64,000 nucleotides of DNA from Bostrychus sinensis (GCA_020698575.1 CM036243.1:32862903-32926902), one strand, 5' to 3'. Positions 23,300-35,850 are shown, counted from the stretch's first letter. The notes: generated by a model from the letters alone, not told the origin. Made by a program: numbers and translations.

Positions 23300-23655
23300 C
23301 GACATTTTTTCCTGGAGGCCACTTCCTACCTCGAGCACAGCCGTATTCACAAACGCACAAATGCACTCGCAGAGCTGTATTGTGTCTAAACAGCTCGGCA
23401 CACCCTGAATTCTCGGTCGAACACACAAACTCGCACACACGCGGGTCATAAGTCAAAAAGGCTGTGAATGGCAGGAAGGGAGTGGGGGCGCAATATTGTA
23501 CTTGACTGTATAATATATGGTGTGAACTGCTTTTTGTTGCAGCGGGCTTTATCTGCAAGGCTCTTTCTCCAACTCCAGCTCGTTAGAAAAGGCCCGGGTC
23601 TTATCTTCTCCATCGGCAGACAGCGGTAGCTCCGGTCATTTCCTTCGCCGCAAGA
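23300..23655 (+). promoter_or_regulatory. candidate promoter and 5' leader
   Basis: CpG-containing stretch leading to the ATG at 23656, with a GC box (GTGGGGGCGC) at about 23482. The leader near 23540-23655 is pyrimidine-rich. No repeat of it occurs in the window. A promoter role is inference from composition and position. Confidence 0.35.
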
Positions 23656-23670
23656 ATGGAGGAAGACGAG
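23656..23670 (+). CDS. candidate first coding exon (MEEDE)
   Basis: An ATG in a strong context (AAGAATGG) is followed by GAG GAA GAC GAG and then immediately GTGAGT, a near-perfect donor, in phase 0. The downstream 40 bp are G-rich, as often found after first exons. Five codons are too few to name a family, and no second exon was recognised downstream. Support comes from the start context, the donor and the CpG-rich leader. It could be chance. Confidence 0.4.
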
Positions 23671-24984
23671 GTGAGTTCTCAGTGCGGCGGAGGTGGGACG
23701 GTGGTTCAGGGCCAAGCACACCTTTGCTTCCTGGAGACTGGACTGGAATCATTACGGCTGCTTTATAAAACACAAAGTTGTCTCGTAATGACTGATTGAT
23801 CGAAATCTGTCTGGTTTCCTGTGTCGCAGTTTTAATAAAACACTGTCTGTCTTTAACCCTTTTGCTGTCTTTGGTATCTTTTTGGTACTTTGTCATTGAA
23901 AACGTTGAATAATTTTGTCTGTGTTAATTCAAAATTGACAAAATTTGGTCAGGGTTACTAGTTTTATGGGAAGTTTCAAATGTTTGTCTCATTTGTCAGT
24001 TCAGGTCTGTAATGCACTGTGTAAGCGTTAGACTCGTGGTTCGTAATACCACTGAGTTAAAATTAAAACTTAGATTGAACTAAAGGTAAGAAACAAATGT
24101 GACAAAAATATTTGAGCGATTGAAAAAAATATAATGAATAATATAGTTTTAACCCCGTAGAACCCAGACATAGAAATATTTGTTGGAAAAAAATCATCCG
24201 TGCTAAATTTTAGTCAACGTGGATGGGTAAGAACAAAAATTTGTCAATATTTTTGGTAATCAGCATTCATGAATTAGTTAATACATTAAAAAAAAGACTA
24301 CTAATTTTTTGCCATGACCTTTGAATTATATGCTGCATATTTGCAGCAGAGGGCGCTATGGGGTTAAGGGGGTGGACACTTTTGGTTCTAAAGGCAAAGA
24401 GTGTTGCATTTTTCAATAAAATGGCCCCTGTCCAAAAAATAAGAATTCATCAAAATCAACATTGGTGTCAATCAATCACATGTGCAAGACCATCATGTTT
24501 TTAAAAATTTCACATAACACTTAGTATGTTCAAAATATTTATTTTTTGTGTTTTTCTGATTGGGGTTTATAGTAGTACAATCGTATTTAAAGAGTTAATT
24601 TAAAAAAATATATATATAAAAAATATAAATAAATCATATATAAATAAACCATATATTAATATAATATAATATTTTTTTTAATATAAACTGAAGTCAATTA
24701 GAGAAACTGAGTCATTCGGCAGTTAATATATAAAATATATAAAATAACATTTTAACATTTAAATTTTTGAGAGGTAAGCACTTTTGGTTCTAAAGTTGCT
24801 GAATGTAAGTTTTTTAAAGCGCTGTCAGAGCTAACAACAGTAGCATTCATACACGTCCCACTGCAGGCAGGATATTATTCTGCTGCTAAAATCCAACTAC
24901 AGAGCATAAACAAAAACAAAAAAGCCATAAATAAAAGCAGCAGCAGCCGGCCCTCACATGAGATTTTCAGGATGGAGTCCCGGC
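23671..24984. other. AT-rich, no gene recognised; possible intron
   Basis: Below-average G+C with A/T runs at 24600-24680. If the exon at 23656 is real this is its intron. No second exon could be supported. Confidence 0.4.
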
Positions 24985-25195
24985 CGTGTTTCTGTGAGTT
25001 CTCCACCGTCCACAGACCTGCATGTGCTAAATGAACTGGTGACTCTAAATGTTCTGTAGTGAATGAATGTGAGAGTGAATGTTTGTCTGTGTCTCTGTGT
25101 GTCCGCCCTGACACTAACCATGGCCATTTTCTAAACTGTGCCCCGCCTAAGACCCATAGCTGCAGGCATGGGAATAAGTGGAAGGAGATGAATGA
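24985..25195 (+). mobile_element. SINE body fragment
   Basis: CCACCGTCCACAGACCTGCA, ACTGGTGACTCTAAAT, GTCTGTGTCTCTGTGTGTCC and CCCCGCCTAAGACCCATAGC follow the order of the common fish SINE body and 3' end. Promoter boxes are missing. Confidence 0.6.
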
Positions 25196-25234
25196 AAATA
25201 CTGTCTTTGCAATAAAAACAAATTGATATTATAA

Positions 25235-25330
25235 GTATCACCAGGACTAAACTAAGCCAGGACTAAAGCATGAATAAATCTTTCTCTAATTTAAACTAAA
25301 TAATGACTCCTGAGCACCATGCGCCAGAAA
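25235..25330 (+). repeat. short fragment of the CCAGGACTAAA family
   Basis: A few units (CCAGGACTAAACTAAGCC, AGGACTAAAG) followed by GACTCCTGAGCACCA, the start of the right flank of the family. Confidence 0.55.
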
Positions 25331-26684
25331 AACCCAAGTACTAACAATGACACGCGTACTACAGTTTTATTATGGTTGCGATCATCACACGGTCTCCGCA
25401 GAACAAGCAGGACACTGATGGACAGTGACAGAGTCTGAGAGAGAAAAGAAAAATCATCCACTTTCTCTGTGTCTGTCTCCTCTTCCTGCTCGGCTTCCTG
25501 TAGGTCAGACTCATGCTGTGAACACAAAAACATCCACTCAACATGAAGTCATCCAGTCTCTGCGCCTGTGTTGTGGTCGGGTCGGTCTTTTTATGTGCAT
25601 CGGTGCAGAGGTTAAGCGTTTCCTTCTTGGGCATGTTACAGTGTTTTCTCATAGTCTGTCATCTTATTTCAATGTTTGAGGATCTGAGAGCTGTAAAGGT
25701 TAGGTTTGGGTCAGGCTTTTTTTTTTTTTTTTTTGCTTTAAAGGCACACTATGCTTCTTTTCTGTCTTTTTATGTTTTCTGTTTGTTTTGTAGTGTAAGC
25801 AGTTGGAGCCAGCGCTGGAATTGGTCTCTATTCAGTCAGACTCGCTGCTGGGATCCAGTGTATTAAGACAAAAAATTCAGTCCCTGCTCTAATTCCTTCT
25901 CTGTCAAAAACACAATAAAGCTCAGATGAAGTCTCATTTTTTCAGAGATGACTTCTGTTATTACGTCTAATTCATTGCAAAGTAGCAAGTTCATACATAA
26001 AGCCACATTTGTCTGTCTGATCACGGTCTCCTGTTCATTTGGAGATTATTTTAGTGATTTTGTGCTTCTACTATGGGTAAGCAGCCTGCATATATAAATA
26101 CTTTTTTTTTTTTTTTAACTTAGACTTGATTATGTGCTGTATGCTGAGACCTTCAGCTACATTGTATGTTTTAAAATGCTTTTAAAATTAAATGGTTGAA
26201 TATTTGAAGGTTTTTGGCCTAAAAATCTATAAGGTATATAAGAAGCATGCGTTCTACTGGTTTTAAAATCTAGTCTAAATCAGAACAGTGGTCTGTGGGT
26301 TGCCAGCTTTTCCTCTTTTCTGATTGGACGATCAACAATGCAGGGTTTTGGAAACAAAACAAAAAATATAAACATAAACAACTTGGCCATTATATAAGAT
26401 TTTTTTTTCTTTTTTATTGTGAATCAGCTGTATCATCGTGATCAGTAAAGCTAATATTTGATTTAAACATGTTTACCTCATATCTTGGGACAAATGTGGG
26501 TAATTTTTATGAAATATAAAAAACATATACTGACAATAGCAGCTTTAAACTTGGCTATGTGCTGTGTGCTGAGACCTTCAGTAACATTGTGTGTTTTTAA
26601 AAATAAAAGGTTGAATATTTGAAGGTTTTTGAAAGGACAAAAAAATCTTAAAAATCAATATATATGTGTTTAACAAATTTTTAT
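25331..26684. other. no gene recognised
   Basis: Includes a T run at about 25718-25734 and a T tract at 26102. Two similar segments (GTGCTGTATGCTGAGACCTTC at 26133 and the same order at 26559) are copies of an unnamed repeat. Nothing codes visibly. Confidence 0.4.
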
Positions 26685-27339
26685 TGTCTTCTTTTTTTTA
26701 TTACAAAATATGAAATGCACACTTAGAAGTTCCATGATCCTATGACCATTGGAACAAACAGCAACAACAATAAAATAATAAAAAGAATTTATGAATCATA
26801 TGAATGTGAAAAACGCATAAAACAATAATCCCCATATTAAGTTTTTAAATACTCCTTAAACTCCTCCATAGTTCGACTACGTACAACACAGCCATCATCC
26901 AACACATTTAGTAATCTTATGGCCAGTGTCAAGCATGACGTCTGCAGCATGCGGCACCAGGAAGTTCTCCCTCAGGAAACACAAAAAACAACACAAAAAG
27001 TTCTCCGCACATTATAGGGTAAACATTTTTGTGTGGGGCAGTAAGGTCCCAGAGCGGCTGGTGAGAGCCCGCGGCAGTTTAAATGCAAAACATGACAATG
27101 CAAAGTTTTGTCTTGTTTGTAATGTTGTAATGGTCGGTAGTAATCTCTGATTGATATGGCAAATTTAGAAATTAAGCGCAGGCACTGCCTTTGTAGGCTT
27201 TATAGACAATTTGTTTTTCCAGTGCCACAAAGCAAAACTGAACAGTACTGCAATCGAGATCTGATATAGGCCTTGTATATGCGTAAGAGTAGTTCATTGT
27301 TTCTCGGTGGCAGCTTCATTTTAAGCAATCTCAGAACAG
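26685..27339 (-). mobile_element. LINE, minus strand, 3' part (split by insertion)
   Basis: On the minus strand 27335-27180 encodes LPPRNNELLLRIYKAYIRSR then LQYCSVLLCGTG, a typical segment after the reverse transcriptase. The protein ends near 26837 with LLNVLDDGCVVRSRTMEEF, KEYLKT and TAA. The 3' untranslated end runs to about 26685. Frame breaks lie between these segments. The coding part upstream continues at 28091-29380, beyond the inserted plus-strand LINE. Confidence 0.7.
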
Positions 27340-28090
27340 CCCCTGCACATCGGCGGGGACTGTGTGGAAAGGGTGGCTGCCTTCAAGTTTCTGGGTGTTA
27401 CCATACAGGAGGACCTGTCCTGGAGCACTAACACCACTGCTCTGGTGAAGAAGGCCCAGCAGAGAATGTACTTTCTCAGACTCTTAAAGAAGAACAACCT
27501 GGGTGAGAAACTGCTGGTGTCCTTCTACCGCTGCTTCATTGAGAGCATTTTGACAAACTGTGTCTGTGCCTGGTTTCCCAGCTGCACAGTTGCGGACAGG
27601 AAAGCGCTCCAGAGCCCACCACCACAGCCCAGAAGATCATTGGAAAGATCCCATCTTTGGAAGAACTCTACAGTTCCCGCTGTCTGAAAAAAGCATTAAA
27701 TATTTTACGGGACCCATCCCACCCCGGACATTCACTGTTAATACTGCTGCCTTCAGGCAGAAGATACAGGACTTTTAAAGCAAGGACAAACAGACTAAAA
27801 AACTGTTTTTATCCAAGAGCTATCACAGTTTTAAATGCTGCCGGAACTTGAGTGCCTTTTTAATGCTATATTTTCACTCCTTTGTGCAATATATTAGGAA
27901 TCCATGAAATAACTTGAGTATGGATGTGTGCGTGTTTTTAACATTGCACTTTTATCTTCATTTATTTATTTGTTGTTTTTATTGATTTTATTTTATTTAT
28001 TTATTTATTTATTTATTTGCACTTGCACCGGAGGAGGATTACACTCAATTTCGTTGTATTATGTACAATGACAATAAAGTTATTCTATTC
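27340..28090 (+). mobile_element. CR1/L2-like LINE, 5'-truncated, inserted in another LINE
   Basis: Frames at 27364-27687 and 27657-27851 encode FKFLGVTIQEDLSWSTNT, KKAQQRMYFLRLLKK, then after a frameshift SGRRYRTFKARTNRLKN. The 3' end has the CACTCAATTTCGTTGTATT block and ends ACAATGACAATAAAGTT at 28081. The catalytic domain is absent. It lies opposite to, and interrupts, the LINE around it. Confidence 0.8.
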
Positions 28091-29380
28091 TTCAAAGATT
28101 TCCTTTTCGAGCCATTTTGCATACTTCTTCTATGTGACCCTTAAGTTTTAAGTCACTTGTAAATAGCACACCAAGATGCTTTACCTCATTTAAAAAAGAA
28201 ATCGTGTGACCTTAAAAGAATTAACAGATTGCTTTGTAAATCACAAACACACAGTCATGCCCCAGGTATTAGCCCAGTCACTTGCAATGGCTAATGCATA
28301 GTTCAAGCCAGCAATAGCTAAAGCTGGATATGCACAGGAGACAGTAATTAATGTATCGTCGAGTATCTGTAACACTTTGGGGTAAAACTGCAGATACACA
28401 ATCGAACACAGTCAGTAGGTCATTTATAAACAACATAAACAAAGTTGGGACAATAACACTACCTTGGGGTACCCCAGATCGCACTGGTAAAGACGAGGAA
28501 AAAGATTAACCAATTCTTGTTTGTTGAAGATGATTGCTTAAATAATTTTGTATCCAAGCTAACATTTTTCCACGGATACAAAAGCAGGGAGTTTTTGGAG
28601 AATGGCCTTATGTGGTACTGATGTAAATGCATCAGTTAGGTCCAGAAATGCTGCCACATAAGTTTTCTTTTGTTCTACATCTTTTAACCAATTATGATAA
28701 TCCAGTGCTAATTGGTCCAGTATACAATGTTTAGGTAAAAAAACAAACCAATATGTGGATATTAATGAATTTTCCAGCAAAAATGTCATTTAGTTTGTCA
28801 TTTACTATACTCTCAAAAAATTTTCCAATGCAAGTGGTCAATGATATTGTCTGATAACTGGAGGGGCTTGACCGATCTCCTTTACGCTTGTAAACCAGTG
28901 TCACATAAGATGTTTTCTAGATTTGAGCTAATTTCGATGTGCTGAAAGACAATCTAAATAAATAAGTTAGCACAGCAATTTTTAAGAAATAAATTTGGTA
29001 TGCCATCAGGCCCACTCGCTTTTGTGTCATCAGGTTTGTTGAGTTTACTGCATTATCTGGAGACACATCCACATCAGTTAATAAGCCATGCTGAGTCTGG
29101 GGTAAGAAAGGTTTGCCCTCCAACGTGGCCGTTACTCGTGTACAGGTGAATCATTTACAAACATCTGTCCATCATGAAGCAAATCAGGTATTTTATCACC
29201 AGAGTTAGAAAATTTGTATCGATCAGATTCAATTTGCTGAATATATAGATGTTTAAAATTCATTAAATTTTGCCCTTTTCTTCTATTTTTGGCCACATGA
29301 CTTAATGCAAGTCTATGGGGAAAAATAGTCTGATTTTGTTTTTTTATTTTATTAATTTTTGAAGCATCTCTTCCCAAAAG
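28091..29380 (-). mobile_element. LINE, minus strand, reverse transcriptase part (broken)
   Basis: Minus-strand frames contain AAFLDLTDAFTSVPHKAIL (motif A, with the catalytic Asp in FLDLTDAF), RSGVPQGSVIVPTLFMLFIN (motif B, PQG) and, nearer the insertion, HLGVLFTSDLKLKGHIEEV. Stops and frameshifts break it into pieces. The N-terminal endonuclease is not recognised. The coding sense continues at 27339 past the inserted LINE. Confidence 0.75.
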
Positions 29381-29399
29381 CTATGGCAACTTAATACAT

Positions 29400-29944
29400 T
29401 TTTTGTATATTTTTTTCATTTTTGAAGTTTTTGGATTGTTTGAATGGTTTGTACTGTTAGAGCTTAAGATCAAGTCTCTTTGTCTGCTTACACAGTTTTT
29501 AAAAATCGTGTTGCTATTACTGTAACATATTTGTTTTTCTCAAATACAAGGGAACAAATTGGCTGGTGCCTCTTTAAAGGCTGTTGTAGAACTGCAGGCA
29601 TTGTCCCGAACATGCATAGAAAAATGTATACCTGTGTTAAATCCGCTCCAGATGTTCGTAGACTGACCACCGTCACCTCTGAGGTTAACCTGGCTCGTGT
29701 GTCAGAGAGAAGAGCTGTATTTAGACGTACATTTAACCCCCAACCACTCGCGGGTAATATTATATTTGTGCATTTCGGGGAGATATGAAGACTATTAATC
29801 AAGAAATGTGATGCTTGTTAAAAAAGGAAGTCCAGTGTGTTGTGAAAGGAGGTCTATGGGATTCTTAGAGGTAGGTCATTTATTCCCTGGAGACTGCAGC
29901 AATTTGTAGACGCAAACGAAGATATTTTAAAGATATTTTTAGGC
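29400..29944. other. no gene recognised
   Basis: Frames of about 100 codons overlap on opposite strands at 29480-29802; neither has a domain I recognise. Confidence 0.4.
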
Positions 29945-30290
29945 CTTTCATTTATTTTATTTGACCTTTATTTAACCAGGAAATATCCCATTGAGATTAA
30001 GAACCTCTTTTTCAAGGGAGTCCTGGCCAAGAGGCAGCAGCAAACACAAAACGCAGTTACATATATACACAGATAAGACATAAAAGTTTAAAAACATTAT
30101 GAAAAACAAGTGCAGATTGTGGAATTGGTCTCAAAAGCTCTCAGTTTGGATTTAAAAGTGCTCAAAGAAATTAAATCAGTTAGTTTCCAGTCTTTCTGTA
30201 GCATATTCCATGTGAAAGGTGCAGAGTAAACAAATGCCTTTTTACCCAATTCTGTACGAGCATAAGGAACAGAAAGCAACAAATAGTCTT
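29945..30290 (-). mobile_element. LINE C-terminus and 3' end, minus strand
   Basis: The minus-strand frame 30282-30097 encodes LGKKAFVYSAPFTWNMLQKD then LISLSTFKSKLRAFE, the usual last residues of CR1/L2-like LINE proteins. The 3' end reads TTTCCTGGTTAAATAAAGG followed by an A-rich tail at about 29945. Confidence 0.8.
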
Positions 30291-30567
30291 GTGAAAGAAG
30301 AGAATACGATTATACTATACTTTATTAAAAAGATTATAGTGGCACAGTGGCAGAAAATGATGAGGGAAGAGAGCAGAGAGAGACATTCAGCAAAGTGCAA
30401 GAGTTAAGATTCAAACCCATGACCCGGAGGCAGTCAAAATGTATTTTACACACTAGTTTAAATGGTCTTTATCCCAACGGCGCATATACACATTTCCTGC
30501 TATTATTTTATCTAACAAAATGAAAAAAAAAAACAGACAAATTCACCAGTGCCAAAATACTACTATA

Positions 30568-30876
30568 TAGGGGTGTGACAGTATCTCGCAATCTTGTGAG
30601 CTTGCAAGATCAAAATGGCACAAGATTCTCGTGAAGGTAAAAATTGGTCTGGTGTCCTCAGGATCAGATTCTGTTTGCAGTTTTAACAAAGGAGAAACAG
30701 TCAGATGGGTTGATTTTGAAAATGCACCTAAATAGTTTGGCATTTTATGATTTTCAGGTGAATAAGTTACATTTTTTATTTGTGTAAAATACATTTTTCA
30801 AGATCTCGTTTTGTTCTTTTTAACCCAACTCGTGTCTCGGCTCTTCCCATGGGATTTGGGTCCTGTCATGCCCCGA
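30568..30876. mobile_element. hAT-type MITE
   Basis: Left end TAGGGGTGTGACAG; right end in reverse TCGGGGCATGACAGG. Flanking octamers CTACTATA and CTAATATA (30877-30884) agree at seven of eight positions. An internal CTCGCAATCTTGTGAG forms a small palindrome. No coding sequence. Confidence 0.75.
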
Positions 30877-31639
30877 CTAATATACAAACACTTTTTATAA
30901 GACAAAGATAACCAGAATGAATACAAATGCCACTTTCATAGTTTCATTTGTTAAGAAAAAGCTATTTAAAGTGGAAAAGACATGAACATCCTAAACAGGT
31001 AAATGTCTGTGCTCCAAAAACGTGTGCATAAGTAAGGATACAAAAGGAACTGCACAGTTAGCTCCCAAAAGCTATCCAAATCTGCAAAGTTATTTTCCCC
31101 CTGTAAAATCATGAATTAACTTTGATTAATGACAATTTTGGAAGGCTGAGTAAAGGAAAAGTGTTACAAAGGCATTTCTCAGGAATTGAGACTCCAGAAA
31201 ACTCTGGTGAGAGCCATTATTCACAAATGGAGAAGACATGGGCAGTGGTGACTCTTCCCAGGAACAAACTCTGATATAAGCTAAATTTGGAAGTTACCTT
31301 AAACTTCTGGCTCTGAGTTTAGCCTATGATATGTATCCATGTGTTTCTCTCACATTTTCTCTGTTTGTGTTTATTTTGTGCTGTGTCTCAGTCGAACTAG
31401 ACATAGACAACTCTGCAAGTAACTAAATATTGTGCACCAAAGATGAAGAATGGTTTTAAAGGACTCTGTTTTAGCCTTGTGGTCAAAGAGCCACTACACA
31501 GGAAGAAAATATCATTCTTAATAGAGTACAGACAGAGACTGAGACACTCAATGGGATTTCTAAATATAAAAAGCCTTTATTACGGGAGATAATCACACCT
31601 CGCCTGGAATGTAAACTCGTTGGTGTTTTTTAACTAAGA
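30877..31639. other. no gene recognised
   Basis: AT-rich sequence without repeats shared in the window or a supportable exon. Confidence 0.45.
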
Positions 31640-32560
31640 ACGTGCCATGAAATCAAATCCTGACCTTTCTCTAAATGCCAAGAAACAAAGATTATATGGT
31701 TTATTCGCAAAAAAGACAGTGGATTCTTCCAACTTGGACCTCACCACTACAGATGGAACCATTTTAGAGCAGGTTACAGAATACAAATACTTAGGAATCT
31801 GGTTAGACAGTTCTTTATCCTTCCATCGTCACATTTCCACATTTCAAACAAAAGTTAAAGCAAAACTGGGCTTTCTGTACAGAATCCATTCCTCCTTTAC
31901 TTCTTCAGCTAAACGTGTTATTGTTGAAATGTCCATCCTTCCTATGTTTGACTATGGAGATATAATCTTTCGTCACTTGCAAAGGAATCCTTCAAAAACT
32001 GGACACAATCTATCACTCTGCTGTTCGTTTTGTTACAAACTCCCCCTTCAAGACACATCACTGTCTGCTTTATTGTCAGGTCAGCTGGCTCTCACTGCAG
32101 ACTCGTCGCCACATCCACTGGCTTATGTTTGTCTATAAAACTATGTTAGATCTCACTGCTCCTGATCTAAACCAGCACAATAAGAAATCCTCTCCAGGTT
32201 TAACAACTGGATCTCACTGTTTATCAAACTAAAAGTTCCCAAAACAAAGTCTTCTTTTGGCCTTTTGTCTTTTCACTTTGCTGCTGGAAATAATTGGAAC
32301 TTTTCATTTGGAATCTCATTTTCTGTCTTTAAAGGCAGATTAAAGGACATTTTTGACTAAATTGACCAAATGTTTAAATGTTTTACTAATGAACAATAGC
32401 TAAATTTTTTGTTTTATATGTGTAAATGTTATGTTTGCTCCCCTGGTCGCTCTTCCTTCAAGTGTTTTCTAGCATTTTCAGGTCGACACTGTAAATAAGT
32501 AATAAGCAATTTGTTCTTAATGTTCTGCCTGGTAAAATAAAGGTTAAGAAATAATAAAGG
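31640..32560 (+). mobile_element. LINE C-terminal region and 3' end
   Basis: The frame 31647-32138 has LSLNAKKQRL, EYKYLGIWLDSSLSFHRHIS and VEMSILPMFDYGDIIF, the thumb and C-terminal region that follows the reverse transcriptase in jockey-type LINEs. A frameshift at about 31970 spoils the end. The 3' end CCTGGTAAAATAAAGGTTAA at 32529 is of the common fish LINE type. It is 5'-truncated and inactive. Confidence 0.8.
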
Positions 32561-32612
32561 CTTTTTATATTTTTGAAATCCCTCAGTAAGTGCCTCAGTA
32601 TCTGTCTGTACT

Positions 32613-33198
32613 CTGTGGTTCCCAACCTTTTTTGTCTTGTGTACCCCCTGGGCTTCACTCATTGATAATTCTTTAAAACTGTAATAAAAACAAACAAACA
32701 AAAAAAAAAAAAAAAAAAAAAAAAATCTGTCTTCTTTAGTACAAAGACATTTTATACTTAATTTATTGTTATTGATTCTGTGGCATTTTTTGGTGAAACT
32801 CAAATTCAAAACTAAATACATAATAATCTTCCTGTCTTTAAAATAAATATAAAATAAAAAATACACTCCTATTATATTTATTTAGTATATATTTTAATTG
32901 TTCAAAATATGCTAATTTTTTTTAATAAATGATAAATAATAACCTTAATTTCATAACAAATTTTTCTGCAAAGAAAAATTTAAAAGAATTTTATTAACTC
33001 CCCTCTTAAACAAGCTATTAAACCTTAAAATCAAAACACAGTAAACTATTTTAATAATTTTAGCAGTTTCACTTCCTTTTAAGCTTGTCCTTTTATTAGT
33101 TCAATATAAAAAGTTTTTCATCAATATAATATGAAATAACTCCATGCAAAGTGCTGGCGTAGCCCTGGGGGTCCCGTACCCCTGGTTGGGAAACACAG
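32613..33198. mobile_element. hAT-like element with A-run interior
   Basis: Left end CTGTGGTTCCCAACC then TTGTGTACCCCC; right end in reverse CTGTGTTTCCCAACCAGGGG. Same family as 20153-20878. The interior holds a run of 26 A (about 32700-32725). No exact target duplication was found. Confidence 0.65.
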
Positions 33199-33994
33199 CT
33201 CTATGCAGTAGATATTTTTACAGTACAATTTTTCTAACCCCATTAGCAGAAACAAAGCCAGTGCACTGACTATTACCTCCTTCCATTTTAAAAAGCCTGA
33301 AAAAAAGCATAATATGGGACCTTTAATCAACAACACTGGCCAAACTTGACTTTTATTGTAAAAACTTTAATTATTCACAGACAATTCTTGCCAAAAAATG
33401 TGCTGCTTCAGTCATTTCATTAAGTTTTTGTCATTAATAACTTGCGTATACGGGAAATGCTTTGCACAGATGGTTTGTGTTGCTTTTTTAATTCACAGTG
33501 ACAATGTGAAAAAAAAAAAAAAAAAGTGTTAGACATATTTAGTTTCTGTGGTTTCGATGGAACAGCCAAGCTACCACTGCAGAAGCGTCTCACTTTTCAG
33601 ATCGTCCGGTCCCGACCCTCTTATTGGCCGACGGGTACAAAATCCAAATGCAACAAAACGACATCTTCAATTCACTTCACTGTAAATGTTATTTTTAGCC
33701 ACTGCTTAGAACAAATTTTCTGATACCTAGGTTTTTATTCACTTCAGATGCTGTGTAAAGCACCGTTTCACCTGGCAGCAAGGTCAAAGAAATGCCACAA
33801 AAATTTGCTGATGTTTGGGTCTAAATATTTTTGTTTTTGAGCTAATAATGCCACTGTTTAAAGCTCTTGGATTAAAGCTCATTGTCTAAAGCTCTCGGAT
33901 TACAAGTGGACTGCATTCACCTTACAGACTTATAGGACTTAAAGGGCTCGTATTTTGTTTTTTCACGTTTTTTTTTTTTTTTTTTTTTTAAATA
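33199..33994. other. no gene recognised
   Basis: Contains GCATAATATGGGACCTTTAA at 33309, the right-end motif of a common MITE family (also near 61890), and T/A runs. Nothing codes visibly. Confidence 0.4.
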
Positions 33995-34470
33995 CAGGGT
34001 TCATGCAGTTTTCAGCTATTTTTTTTTTATTTTTTTCAGTCTATTTTAATGCTTTTTAATGCCATTTTTACCATTTTGAATGCAACAAACACATCACTGA
34101 CAGCTGAAACTGTCAAAATTATATTTGCAAGTATTACATTTTAGTATTAAAATGTTGAAAGTCAAAAATCTGATGTTTGGGCAATGTTGTCCTGCTGGAA
34201 GCAAACTCGTTTATCACACTAGTGTAGGATAAGAATATGGTAAATTATTACTAATTTATACATTCATATTACCAAATAAAACAAATAATGTCGATTTTAC
34301 TTTATTACTATTTATTTTATTATTTAATACTAGTATTATTTATTACTAGTATTTTACTAATTTTTAATACCTGTTGGAGTCAATTTAATGCTTTTGAAGG
34401 CCATTCAAGGCCTTAATTTTTGCTAAATCAATTTAACAACTTTGCTTTTTAATGCCACATGGGAATCCTG
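33995..34470. mobile_element. hAT-like MITE
   Basis: Left end CAGGGTTCATGCAG; right end in reverse CAGGATTCCCATGTGG. Inner arms share TTTTAATGCC-type repeats. AAATA occurs directly outside both ends but a full 8-bp duplication is not clear. Confidence 0.55.
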
Positions 34471-34514
34471 AAATACATTTGGGCATATTTGCATTAGCAT
34501 TTCACATTTCACAA

Positions 34515-35350
34515 GTTAAAATATTGTATATGTATGGAAAACATCTTTTGGGAAGCAGTTACTTTAACTTTGGTGAAAACGCTTGGATTAGGCCCCGCCT
34601 CTAGCCCCGCCTACATCACTTGGTCAGCTCTGTGCCCAACCCCAACTTTATTGCATTTAAAAATGACTTGGCCTTTCTCTTACAAAAGACACTCCTGCCT
34701 CTTGGTCGTCTCTTTTTTAGTTCACACGTGACTAAAACTGTGAGGATTGGAGACCAGATTACAGCGGCCCACCATAATCTAATTTTGCCCCCCATATTCT
34801 AAAACTGAACTATAAAACTTTCTTCCCAAGAAATACATAAAACATAGAGTACATACTACTGATGCTACATAAAAAAATATAATAATCTCAATTGTAGACA
34901 CTAAAAAGTTATATAATGTGTTTACTGGAACATTTTTGACACCAATATTATTTTTATAAACCAATAAAAAATGCAAAATATGGATTAAAAAGCTTTAAAG
35001 TGGATAAATAAATACACAAATAAATATAACACATCTTGCTGAATCTGAAACAGTATTAAAAATGTATCCCCATAGACTCAATATAAACAGGAAACTCCGT
35101 GATATAATGGCTATTAGCATCACAAAGCTAACAGCGCTGAAATGATTATGACGGAGCATTGGCTTTAGAAACAAACAGGAGCGCTTCCTGGAGAACGCAA
35201 GGTTTCGTCTGTTTATGTAGAGCTGTGAGACTGAGCGTTTTTAGATCTTGAGAATGGGACGGCCTCAGCATACAGGATTAAATACTACCCCAGGCATGTT
35301 TTTGAGGTGGAAACAACATTATAACATGGTTAAAAGCTATAAAAAAAAAA
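34515..35350. repeat. dispersed repeat family B, copy 2
   Basis: Matches 8050-8480 in two blocks (34525-34620 and 35095-35345), separated by about 450 bp of unrelated AT-rich sequence at 34640-35090. This suggests either an insertion here or a deletion in the other copy. Confidence 0.6.
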
Positions 35351-35699
35351 AAAAAAGAAGCTAAATTTAACCAATGCACCACCACTAAATGCTAATTGCT
35401 ATTAAACGTTAAATTTAAATACTTTATAGTTTAGATGCAGGCGTTTCACATTACAGTTGCTTTGGTTTCTGTAAAATTTAGTTAGAAATATTTTTACTAC
35501 GTTTATATAAAGTCTTATTACTTTGACTTGTTTCCCTTGAGCCTCCACAGGAATCTCCACAAAGAAGCAAAAACACCAGATGCTCTATGACGGTCGTGTT
35601 GTTCATGTTCAAAGTATGCCTATTTTTTTATACAAACAAAAGGATGGATGATTTCTCTCTTTGTCATCTCTTCCCATCTTTCAGTGGGATCTGTGTCCC
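35351..35699. other. no gene recognised
   Basis: AT-rich; an A run at 35340-35356. Nothing recognisable. Confidence 0.4.
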
Positions 35700-35850
35700 G
35701 GTGCCTTCGGGAGCGCAGGTGTCTCCTTTTTGGTGCAGATGTTGTTTGTCAGAGAGCATTCCTCCGTTTAGTGCCCCCTAGTGGTACGCATTGTGACAAA
35801 ACACTTTCAAAAACATCTCGCACCTGTCGTGTTGGAAGGATATCTTAGTC
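35700..35850 (+). repeat. direct repeat, left copy, flanking an array
   Basis: GTGTCTCCTTTTTGGTGCAG, GTTGTTTGTCAGAGAGCATT and TTGTGACAAAACAC recur in the same order at 37330-37450 on the other side of the array element. Confidence 0.7.

Noticed and set aside
29480..29802. Opposed frames of 102 and 104 codons
   Set aside because: They mirror each other on the two strands and match no family I know.
32613..33198. Exact 8-bp hAT target duplication
   Set aside because: The flanking octamers TCTGTACT and CTCTATGC do not match, so only the terminal repeats are claimed.
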